Below, piece after piece: positions 1 to 5,234 of a stretch of 5,234 nucleotides of DNA. A program made the position numbers and the translations under genes. Position 1 is the first letter of the stretch; each line of letters begins with the position of its first letter. Under the pieces are notes generated by a model. That model saw only the letters and a program-made list of their open reading frames with translations, was not told the DNA's origin and ran no database searches. This stretch comes from Prevotellaceae bacterium (GTDB lineage: Bacteria; Bacteroidota; Bacteroidia; Bacteroidales; Bacteroidaceae), in NCBI GenBank assembly GCA_030523505.1, contig JAUNIK010000219.1:1-5234 (forward strand), written 5' to 3'.

Positions 1-1
1 A

Positions 2-73
2 AAGGACAAACTACCTTTTGATGTCCACGATGTAAAAAAGGCCATGGAAGGTGAAGCCGTGAATTTCAAATAG
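2..73 (+). CDS. C-terminal end of an unrecognised plus-strand protein (5' end outside window)
   Basis: Reading from base 2, 23 sense codons run open from the left edge to a TAG at 71-73. They encode a lysine-rich, soluble-looking tail that begins KDKLPFDVHDVKK and ends in EAVNFK. The case for a real gene end is that the frame stops just 3 nt before the stop codon of the opposing gene, the usual arrangement of convergent neighbours, and that the composition is protein-like. No domain can be named from so short a tail, so no function is given. It is transcribed towards the haem-lipoprotein string and is probably unrelated to it. Confidence 0.6.
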   Translation, partial: KDKLPFDVHDVKKAMEGEAVNFK

Positions 74-88
74 TTTTTATTTCACCTT
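48..88. repeat. 8-bp inverted repeat around the convergent stop codons; weak terminator candidate
   Basis: AAGGTGAA at 48-55 is exactly complementary to TTCACCTT at 81-88, with a 25-nt spacer that contains both opposing stop codons. On the minus strand the left arm is followed 8 nt later by a run of six T (complement of 34-39), so it could act as a poor terminator for the lipoprotein string. The loop is long, the T-run is not adjacent, and there is no T-run on the plus side. Both arms lie in coding sequence, so chance is a real alternative. Confidence 0.25.
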
Positions 89-1552
89 GGTACCTACCCT
101 CACCTCACTGCGAATCTTCTTTGCTGCTTCGTGAGCATTGAGGTCAACCTTCTTGTTGGTGAAGTCAGGCACATTAAATGAGAATACAGTCTCGCCATAG
201 TACTTCTGCGGATTCTTCTGTGGAAGGAGGAATGGCTTTGTGGCCTTTCCCTGTGCATCGATAGAAGAAAGGTACAGACGTGTGTAGAGACCGTCACCAC
301 GGCGTGATGAGAACACGAACCAATGACTATTGCTCGACCAGTTATGGAATGACTCCGTATCATCACTGTTCACTTCATCCATCGGACGTGACTCCCCTGT
401 TTGCAGATCCATCAGCCACAAATCGGCTTCCTTATGCCAGATAGGGAAACAACCATAGTCGGCGAGGGTAAACATCAGGTATTTACCATCATAAGAAGGG
501 CGTGGCATCACCAGACTCTTGCCTTGCTTTGAAGCAGCAAAGAGGGTGTCAACCTTGTCGCCATACTGCGCCTTCTCTGCATCAAAGGCAATGGAACAGA
601 GATCGTAGCGTATTTCCTTGTACTCAGCCGGAATTTCCTTCTTCAGGGAAGATACGAAATACAGTGTTTTTCCGTCAGGCGAGAATGCTGGATAGGTCTC
701 GAAATGATCCTGTGTAAACAGCATGGTGTCTTTTATGATCTCGTGTGTCTGTGGGTTATACACAAACACATCGGAGGCTGTGTCATAAACCTCTATTCGT
801 TCGTTAGCCACCGAGTGGAATGCCTGATGGGTGCTGTTGGTGGAATAAGCGCAGAATTTGCCCGAAGGGTGCCAGTAAGGATAAACCATCGAACCACCGA
901 GGGTATCATTGCGTGCTTGCAAAGCCTCCAGCAGTTCTCCGTCCTTCACCACAGTAGCACCATTCATTCCACGCACATGGAAGGTGAACTGGTCGGGATT
1001 TGTAGCATTCGACGAGTGGCAGTTGATGCAGGCACCTGGTGCAATGGTGTTCTCAATGATTGGTTCTTCGTTGAAATCCTGCAGACAACGCTGATAGATG
1101 CCCATCTTGCTGTAAACCTCATAGCCAGGAGCAATGCGACGATAGGTTAGTCCGTAGTCTTCCATTGCATTGTTGCTCACAAAGATATTGAAAGGCTCGT
1201 ATTCCTTCCACTGACCGTTTTCCTTTGCAATCACTGTGACAGAGAGCGCTTTCCCCTTGTTTGCTTCAAGCAGCGAATGCCATTCATCGATATCGAAATC
1301 GGCAAGATTGTCCCTACCCGACGCAATGATTTCACTACCGGCTTCGCCTTTCATTGTTACATACACAGCCTCAACGCCATCACCCAGCACATTGAAGTTG
1401 AGTGGCGCGATATCAGCTGGGATGGTCACTTCCGCATAGTCAGGGAATATCTCTGGCTTTGAACTTGCTTTCTGTACATTATCTGGTGTAGGGGTGCAAC
1501 CTTGGAGTAGCACTACCACCATTATAATAAGGTAAAAACAAATATGTCGCAT
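77..1552 (-). CDS. Monohaem c-type PD40 beta-propeller lipoprotein, copy B
   Basis: This is a predicted exported lipoprotein of 491 residues. The signal peptide (residues 1-18) has a hydrophobic core and a lipobox LQGC with lipidated Cys19. Residues about 30-130 look like a beta-rich N-terminal domain (PEIFPDY, VTIPADIAP). A conserved YRRIAPGYE block (137-145) leads to the haem c attachment motif CINCH (175-179). From about 227 onward come PD40/TolB-like blade signatures: WHPSGKF (227-233), FSPDGKTLYF (290-299), PSYDGKYLMF (352-361) and HNWSSNSHWFVF (403-414). It starts 5 nt after the upstream membrane-protein gene, so it is probably translated from the same mRNA. It is a diverged paralogue of the lipoprotein at 3238-4716. 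Proteins like this are, as I recall, annotated as PD40-domain or 'cytochrome c biosynthesis' proteins in Bacteroidota, but nothing here shows a maturation role. A haem-bearing envelope protein that binds a partner or ligand through its propeller is the inference. Confidence 0.92.
   Translation of the reverse strand: MRHICFYLIIMVVVLLQGCTPTPDNVQKASSKPEIFPDYAEVTIPADIAPLNFNVLGDGVEAVYVTMKGEAGSEIIASGRDNLADFDIDEWHSLLEANKGKALSVTVIAKENGQWKEYEPFNIFVSNNAMEDYGLTYRRIAPGYEVYSKMGIYQRCLQDFNEEPIIENTIAPGACINCHSSNATNPDQFTFHVRGMNGATVVKDGELLEALQARNDTLGGSMVYPYWHPSGKFCAYSTNSTHQAFHSVANERIEVYDTASDVFVYNPQTHEIIKDTMLFTQDHFETYPAFSPDGKTLYFVSSLKKEIPAEYKEIRYDLCSIAFDAEKAQYGDKVDTLFAASKQGKSLVMPRPSYDGKYLMFTLADYGCFPIWHKEADLWLMDLQTGESRPMDEVNSDDTESFHNWSSNSHWFVFSSRRGDGLYTRLYLSSIDAQGKATKPFLLPQKNPQKYYGETVFSFNVPDFTNKKVDLNAHEAAKKIRSEVRVGTKVK
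1016..1030 (-). other. Haem c attachment motif CINCH (lipoprotein copy B)
   Basis: The codons encode Cys175-Ile-Asn-Cys178-His179, the canonical CxxCH in which two cysteines bind haem covalently and the His is the proximal ligand. The protein is exported, which c-type haem attachment requires, and the motif sits at the matching place in the paralogue. It is the only CxxCH in the protein, so a single haem is expected. Confidence 0.85.
1496..1552 (-). other. Lipoprotein signal peptide and lipobox (copy B)
   Basis: Residues 1-19 comprise a short basic N-terminus (MRH), a core of Ile, Leu, Val and Met, and LQGC at 16-19. This supports the ATG at 1550-1552 as the true start. The residues after Cys19 are TPTPD, without the strong run of acidic residues described for surface export of Bacteroidota lipoproteins. 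Periplasm-facing retention is therefore somewhat favoured, but not established. Confidence 0.85.
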
Positions 1553-1557
1553 AGGTT

Positions 1558-3231
1558 TTATTTTCCGTTAAACAAATAATTCCATGTGTTGTTTGACACT
1601 GCAGGAAGACTTCTGCCCGTGTTCCGTGCTTCTATCGCTGCGTGAACATCCTGATAGATTGTCGGTGGCTCTTTATAGCCGAGGTCCTTGCCCAACTGGA
1701 AATACTCATAGAAATGTTCAAGGTTACGATTCAGTATGATATACGACATAAGGTATTCGTACGCCATCTTGTTCTGAGGATTCTTCACCAACAGCAGACC
1801 AAGCATCATATCCATCTCCTTGTCAGAGAAGAGGAAATCGTCGGTATACTGGCATTTCCTTGCTTCACCATAGACAGGATGCTCGTTGATGGCTTTTTCA
1901 TTACCGAGAAGAGCCTCGGTTTTTGCTGCCCAGTCGGCATAGCAGATGGTTTGCTGCAACATCTTTAGATATTTGCGTGCCACTTCATACTGTCCGTTGA
2001 TTATATTTGTTTCTGCCAATCGGCGTGTCAGTCGGCCACTCTTAAGGAAGTTCGGTATCGCCTCCTGAGCCTCGAAATAATACTCCTGTGCCGCGTTTAT
2101 CATTCCGAGTCGGAACATAGCCTCAGCTGTCGGAACAGGTGAGACGAAGTCGCGCTCGCAACTTTGCAGCAATCCTTCCGAACCATTCTGGAAATAGTTA
2201 AACTGGTTATAAGGCAGTCTGCCCACCTGTTGCAAGGCGAGGTTTAGACTCACCACGGTATTCGGCGTGTCAGGCGATTTCTTTCCAGCCTTGGCAATAA
2301 TCTTGTTCCACTGGGTCGTTCTCACCAGATAGTCATACTCCAATACATCATGTACCTCCTTCACATACATCGATTTGACAACAAGGAAGCAAGGCAACAC
2401 ACACACCACGAGAGCCGGTATCAGCGTCTTCACGCCCTTTCCACCGAGCACTGGTGCAAAGGTGACGACACCATTGTTAGCAAACGGAAGCAACGAAGCC
2501 AGAAGCATCGGCACAACCATGATATAAGGCAGTGTGGTTGGGAATCGGTAATAGTTCAGGCCCACCAATACGCGATAGAGCGGATAGTTCAGCCAAAGGC
2601 TGCTTGCTACCATTATTGCTATTGTCATCACTACGGCGAAAACGCCAGAAAACCATCGTTTCTCGATGATGGCCCACACTGCAAAGTATATCGCCATGCC
2701 GTAGAACATAGGACCGAACAGCCAGTATGCCACTGGCAGAAGGATTGCCATCAGCCATATTCTTGGTTTTGCGATGCAACAGAATGCCATCACGCCAATC
2801 ATCGCTACTGGCAGAGATATCAGAATATCAGGATTGCCCAGCACTGCCCACACGAGTACAGCCGGAACAAAACTCATTGCGAAACCTATCGCTGTATTGC
2901 AATGTCTGCGAATCATGCACCACGATAGCAGTTGCACCATCACCACAAGGGCTGCAATGATGCCGGCTCCTATCTGTGCATAGAAGAAGAAACTGACGAG
3001 AAACTCCGACACATAGTCTGCCAATCCGCCTGGCAACGCCACTCGCTCGCAGAAATAGTCACCATTGCAGAGGAACATCTGCAACTGTTCGTGGTATGAG
3101 ATAGTACCCAGATAACTTCCTGTCCACCACAGCATTACCGCGATGTATAGAAGCACTGTTCCCACCAGCCCAGCCGCAATCCCCCGAGACGGGAGGAAAG
3201 AGCATTTCCTTGTATCAGATATTATATTCAT
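1558..3231 (-). CDS. Polytopic membrane protein with C-terminal helical/TPR-like domain (DUF6057-like)
   Basis: This protein has 557 residues. By eye there are about nine membrane helices near residues 18-36, 76-105, 113-131, 135-153, 158-172, 174-190, 194-214, 234-252 and 269-288. Basic clusters at RRH (108-110), KPR (155-157), KRW (191-193) and GGKGVK (263-268) fall in alternate loops and fit a cytoplasmic N-terminus by the positive-inside rule. Residues 289-557 would then be periplasmic. They are amphipathic and helix-rich with TPR-like spacing (AEAMFRLGMINAAQEYYFEA, 369-388; LAETNIINGQYEVARKYL, 405-422). The first large outer loop holds Cys54 and Cys61 and leads into PGGLADYVSEF (67-77). 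The overall pattern resembles a Bacteroidota family I recall as DUF6057; that name is from memory. Its function is unknown. A multi-helix core with a long first outer loop and a periplasmic helical tail also resembles GT-C-type glycosyltransferases, but I see no diagnostic catalytic motif. It begins 6 nt after the upstream lipoprotein gene and ends 5 nt before the next. Confidence 0.85.
   Translation of the reverse strand: MNIISDTRKCSFLPSRGIAAGLVGTVLLYIAVMLWWTGSYLGTISYHEQLQMFLCNGDYFCERVALPGGLADYVSEFLVSFFFYAQIGAGIIAALVVMVQLLSWCMIRRHCNTAIGFAMSFVPAVLVWAVLGNPDILISLPVAMIGVMAFCCIAKPRIWLMAILLPVAYWLFGPMFYGMAIYFAVWAIIEKRWFSGVFAVVMTIAIMVASSLWLNYPLYRVLVGLNYYRFPTTLPYIMVVPMLLASLLPFANNGVVTFAPVLGGKGVKTLIPALVVCVLPCFLVVKSMYVKEVHDVLEYDYLVRTTQWNKIIAKAGKKSPDTPNTVVSLNLALQQVGRLPYNQFNYFQNGSEGLLQSCERDFVSPVPTAEAMFRLGMINAAQEYYFEAQEAIPNFLKSGRLTRRLAETNIINGQYEVARKYLKMLQQTICYADWAAKTEALLGNEKAINEHPVYGEARKCQYTDDFLFSDKEMDMMLGLLLVKNPQNKMAYEYLMSYIILNRNLEHFYEYFQLGKDLGYKEPPTIYQDVHAAIEARNTGRSLPAVSNNTWNYLFNGK
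2368..3180 (-). other. Multi-helix membrane core of the DUF6057-like protein
   Basis: The sequence encodes residues 18-288, about nine hydrophobic helices separated by short loops. An odd number of helices with a cytoplasmic N-terminus puts the 269-residue C-terminal domain (1561-2367) outside the inner membrane, facing the haem lipoproteins encoded on either side. The helix count is by eye; helices 5 and 6 are close together and could be read as a hairpin. Confidence 0.65.
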
Positions 3232-3237
3232 TGTTCA

Positions 3238-4716
3238 TCATTTTACTTGAATTCTCTCGTCGCTCATGATTTTTCGTCCGAATTCACGGCGGTCAAGGTC
3301 TATCCTCTCGCGGGTAAAATCAGGGGCATTAAACGAGTGAATATTTTCGAGATAGTATTTCTTCGGATTCTCCTGTGGCAGAAGGAACGGCTTTGTTGCC
3401 TTTCCATCATCATTCATGCACGAGAAATATGGTAACGAGTTAAAACCGTCTTCACGCTTACTGCCGAACACAAACCAGTGGGAATTGATGTTCCAGTTGT
3501 GGTAGGCATCTGGTCCGTTGCTGTTCACCTCATCCATCGGGCGAGTCTCGCCTGTGGCAAGATCAAGCAGCCAGAGGTCGCTGTCCTTATGATAGAGCGG
3601 TGTTGTTCCGTGATCCATCTGGCAATACATGAGGTACTTACCGTCGTAGGAAGGGCGGGCTATGGATATGCTCTTGTCGAGCTGTCCACCGCTGATGATG
3701 GTATCAACCTTCTCGCCGAAGGTTCCTGCTGCAGCATCAAACGTAATGGAACAGAGGCTATACTTCACCTTGTTATATTCACTAGGCATTTCGCATGCTG
3801 GGGATGCAGAGAAATAGATGGTCTTTCCATCTGGCGAGAATGTTGGAGTGGTCTGGAAATCATTGCCTTCAAGCAGTGGGGTGCGTATCAACTGGTTGGT
3901 TTCCATGTCGAGCACTACGATATCCGACTGTCCGTCCCATGGTTCAATAATCTTATGCTCGTTCTCGTAGAAATTCTGCAAAGGGATATTGAGCGAGAAC
4001 ACGCAATATCTGCCGTCAGGATGCCAATAACCGTAGGCACAACTACCAAAGGTGTTTTCAGTCTTGGTGTTCAGATAGGCGTCGTGTCCTCCACTGCGAA
4101 CCATCGTAGCACCGTGTTTGCCTCGTACATGAACAAGGAACTGGTTGGCGTCACCACGATTAGCATAGTGGCAGTTCATGCACTGCCCATCGACATCCTT
4201 CACATCAAACAGTGTCTCTTCCTTGAACGAGCTCAGGTCACGCTGATACATTCCGATATTCGAGAAGGTCTCAAAGCCTGGTGCAATCCTGCGATACACG
4301 ATGCCGTATTCATCCAGCGGATACGTACTGACGGTCATCGCGAATGGCTTGTATTCGGTCCATTTGCCGTCTTTCAGGGCTGTCACAGTGAAGGAGAGCG
4401 TGCCTCCCTTGTTCTGCTCTGTCAGCGAGTGCCATTCGTCGATATCAAACTGTGCCACCTCGTCGTGCGAGAATAGTCCGTGGGTGTTGTGTATCTCACC
4501 GCCCTTGCTGCCTTTTACAACCACATCAACAGCCTCTACGGCATCATCAACCATACCGAAATTCATTGGTGCTATCTCGGCTGGGATGGTTACATCTGTA
4601 TAATCTGGGTATATCTCTGGCTGAGATGCTACTGTTGTAACATCTTTCGGCGTTGGGGTACACGAGGATACGAGTACTGCAAAGATAATTATTATATATA
4701 AACAAATACCACGCAT
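3238..4716 (-). CDS. Monohaem c-type PD40 beta-propeller lipoprotein, copy A
   Basis: This 492-residue predicted lipoprotein has a signal peptide at residues 1-18 and a lipobox-like VSSC with Cys19. It has the same architecture as the protein at 77-1552: a beta-rich N-terminal domain with PEIYPDY and VTIPAEIAP, a YRRIAPGFE block (141-149), CMNCH at 179-183, then HVRG (196-199) and PD40-type repeats WHPDGRY (231-237), FSPDGKTIYF (293-302), PSYDGKYLMY (355-364) and HNWNINSHWFVF (406-417). Roughly half the residues match copy B by eye. Differences lie mostly in the loop before the haem motif, in the 75-90 insertion (HNTHGLFSHDEV) and in copy-specific cysteines (226, 309, 365, 433). It begins 13 nt after the truncated upstream gene and ends 6 nt before the membrane-protein gene. 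The presumed role is the same as copy B, a haem-carrying envelope protein of unknown partner or redox function. The ATG at 4714-4716 is supported by the signal peptide directly behind it. Confidence 0.92.
   Translation of the reverse strand: MRGICLYIIIIFAVLVSSCTPTPKDVTTVASQPEIYPDYTDVTIPAEIAPMNFGMVDDAVEAVDVVVKGSKGGEIHNTHGLFSHDEVAQFDIDEWHSLTEQNKGGTLSFTVTALKDGKWTEYKPFAMTVSTYPLDEYGIVYRRIAPGFETFSNIGMYQRDLSSFKEETLFDVKDVDGQCMNCHYANRGDANQFLVHVRGKHGATMVRSGGHDAYLNTKTENTFGSCAYGYWHPDGRYCVFSLNIPLQNFYENEHKIIEPWDGQSDIVVLDMETNQLIRTPLLEGNDFQTTPTFSPDGKTIYFSASPACEMPSEYNKVKYSLCSITFDAAAGTFGEKVDTIISGGQLDKSISIARPSYDGKYLMYCQMDHGTTPLYHKDSDLWLLDLATGETRPMDEVNSNGPDAYHNWNINSHWFVFGSKREDGFNSLPYFSCMNDDGKATKPFLLPQENPKKYYLENIHSFNAPDFTRERIDLDRREFGRKIMSDERIQVK
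4168..4182 (-). other. Haem c attachment motif CMNCH (lipoprotein copy A)
   Basis: Cys179-Met-Asn-Cys182-His183 forms a canonical CxxCH. Cys, Asn, Cys and His are kept between the copies while the loop just before the motif has diverged (VKDVDGQ here, NTIAPGA in copy B), which argues that the haem site is under selection. It is the only CxxCH in this protein. Confidence 0.85.
4660..4716 (-). other. Lipoprotein signal peptide and lipobox (copy A)
   Basis: The stretch encodes MRGIC, then an Ile-rich hydrophobic core, then VSSC at 16-19. Cys19 is followed by TPTPK, nearly the same as in copy B. The first position of this lipobox is Val rather than the commoner Leu, which is acceptable. The segment fixes the start codon of the gene. 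Confidence 0.82.
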
Positions 4717-4729
4717 AGAATTATCAACA

Positions 4730-5234
4730 CTATATTCTTGTTGCTCCAGTCATGCCATCAGGTTCTTGCTTCTGACTGGCTTTCTGTTGCATTTTGAGGA
4801 AATAAACCCAGTAGGTGTCGTTGTATGCTTGTTCAAAACCTGTGAACTGGCCCTTACTCTGCATGAACTGCTGTGCGAAGGTTGTTATTCGCTGCTGTAT
4901 CTCTGTGGTGATTACCACCGGAATGCCTTCAAACGTAGGATTTGCCGAGGTCCAGTAGAACGCCCACGCTTCCTGATGATGACGAGGCAGGACTGTCTTG
5001 CCGAACATCTCCTGACTGTAATGGCTCATTCCGACAACTGTCTGCAAGTCGCCTTTGAGCAATGCCGCAGCATTGAAATAGTCCCAGGCTATCTGGTTCT
5101 TTCCTCCACTCTCGGTTGCAAGGAGGGCGAACATCTTAGGCAATTCCGGATAATAGAAGAAATACTCCTGCTTCGGACGGAGGCTGCGCTTCACTCCCCA
5201 GATAGGATGCATCGCCACTTTATCCGATGCTCCT
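4730..5234 (-). CDS. C-terminal part of a probable second DUF6057-like membrane protein (5' end outside window)
   Basis: The frame is open to the right edge; 167 codons are visible and the in-frame GTG at 5216-5218 need not be a start, because upstream codons (G-A-S-D-K) continue without a stop. No hydrophobic segment long enough for a membrane helix is seen in this part. Its sequence can be aligned with the C-terminal domain of the protein at 1558-3231. KNQIAWDYF (5075-5101) matches QNKMAYEYL (1750-1776), followed in both by a leucine-rich helix with NRNL or KGDL, then about 25 residues later LPRHHQEAWAFY against PPTIYQDVHAAI. It carries a longer polar tail ending QEPDGMTGATRI. It sits 13 nt upstream of a haem lipoprotein gene, the same position the complete membrane protein holds relative to the other lipoprotein. 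The family call rests on a short alignment by eye plus this synteny. Confidence 0.7.
   Translation of the reverse strand, partial: GASDKVAMHPIWGVKRSLRPKQEYFFYYPELPKMFALLATESGGKNQIAWDYFNAAALLKGDLQTVVGMSHYSQEMFGKTVLPRHHQEAWAFYWTSANPTFEGIPVVITTEIQQRITTFAQQFMQSKGQFTGFEQAYNDTYWVYFLKMQQKASQKQEPDGMTGATRI

Noticed and set aside
704..1150. Plus-strand open frame of 148 codons and smaller nested ones
   Set aside because: They are antisense to the copy B lipoprotein over its haem motif and show no recognisable domain or upstream signal.
2477..2779. Second minus-strand frame of 100 codons
   Set aside because: It is an out-of-frame shadow inside the membrane-protein gene, whose own frame shows clear membrane helices.
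2350..2928. Plus-strand open frame of 192 codons
   Set aside because: It is antisense to the helix-rich core of the membrane protein. The translation is dominated by His, Tyr, Cys and Gln, typical of the reverse complement of hydrophobic codons.
3100..3231. A CxxCH or other haem motif in the membrane protein
   Set aside because: Its cysteines (54, 61, 105, 111, 151, 152 and others) do not form CxxCH anywhere, so covalent haem binding is not supported.
3478..4476. Plus-strand open frame of 332 codons
   Set aside because: It lies wholly antisense to the haem lipoprotein, which has a signal peptide, a CxxCH and PD40 repeats. The antisense translation is rich in Cys, His and Ile with no domain pattern. 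Long antisense frames are expected opposite a gene that uses few TTA, CTA and TCA codons.
4717..4729. A promoter for the copy A lipoprotein in the gap upstream of it
   Set aside because: The gap is only 13 nt, and I found no convincing Bacteroidota -7 (TAnnTTTG) plus -33 (TTG) pair in or just upstream of it. Co-transcription from further upstream is simpler.
5216..5218. GTG as start codon of the right-edge gene
   Set aside because: The frame continues open to the window edge, and the visible part aligns with a C-terminal domain, so the gene is more likely truncated by the window than a short stand-alone protein.

Overview
The window looks like a chromosomal segment from a Bacteroidales bacterium, plausibly Prevotella/Bacteroides-like. 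The evidence is lipoproteins with PD40-type propeller repeats, a large membrane protein resembling the Bacteroidota-restricted family I recall as DUF6057, A/T-rich start regions without Shine-Dalgarno sites, and moderate GC. The genus is an inference; no rRNA or other marker is present.

Layout: the last 23 codons of a plus-strand gene end at position 73. Everything else is on the minus strand and reads from right to left as one tight gene string: (1) the C-terminal end of a protein cut by the right edge (4730-5234); (2) a 492-residue lipoprotein with one CxxCH haem-attachment motif and a PD40 propeller (3238-4716); (3) a 557-residue polytopic membrane protein with a C-terminal helical, TPR-like domain (1558-3231); (4) a second, paralogous 491-residue CxxCH/PD40 lipoprotein (77-1552). 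The gaps are 13, 6 and 5 nt, so these are probably co-transcribed from a promoter beyond the right edge. The minus-strand string and the plus-strand gene converge with only 3 nt between their stop codons.

The main result is that the string looks like two copies of a two-gene module, membrane protein followed by haem lipoprotein. The truncated protein at the right edge can be aligned by eye with the C-terminus of the membrane protein, and the two lipoproteins are clearly paralogous along their whole length, though well diverged. The predicted topology places the helical C-terminal domain of the membrane protein on the same side of the inner membrane as the lipoproteins and their haem. This suggests, but does not prove, an envelope complex of a polytopic membrane protein with a monohaem c-type propeller lipoprotein. 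Its biochemical role is not known to me. I see no mobile element, RNA gene, CRISPR array or intergenic stretch of any size.
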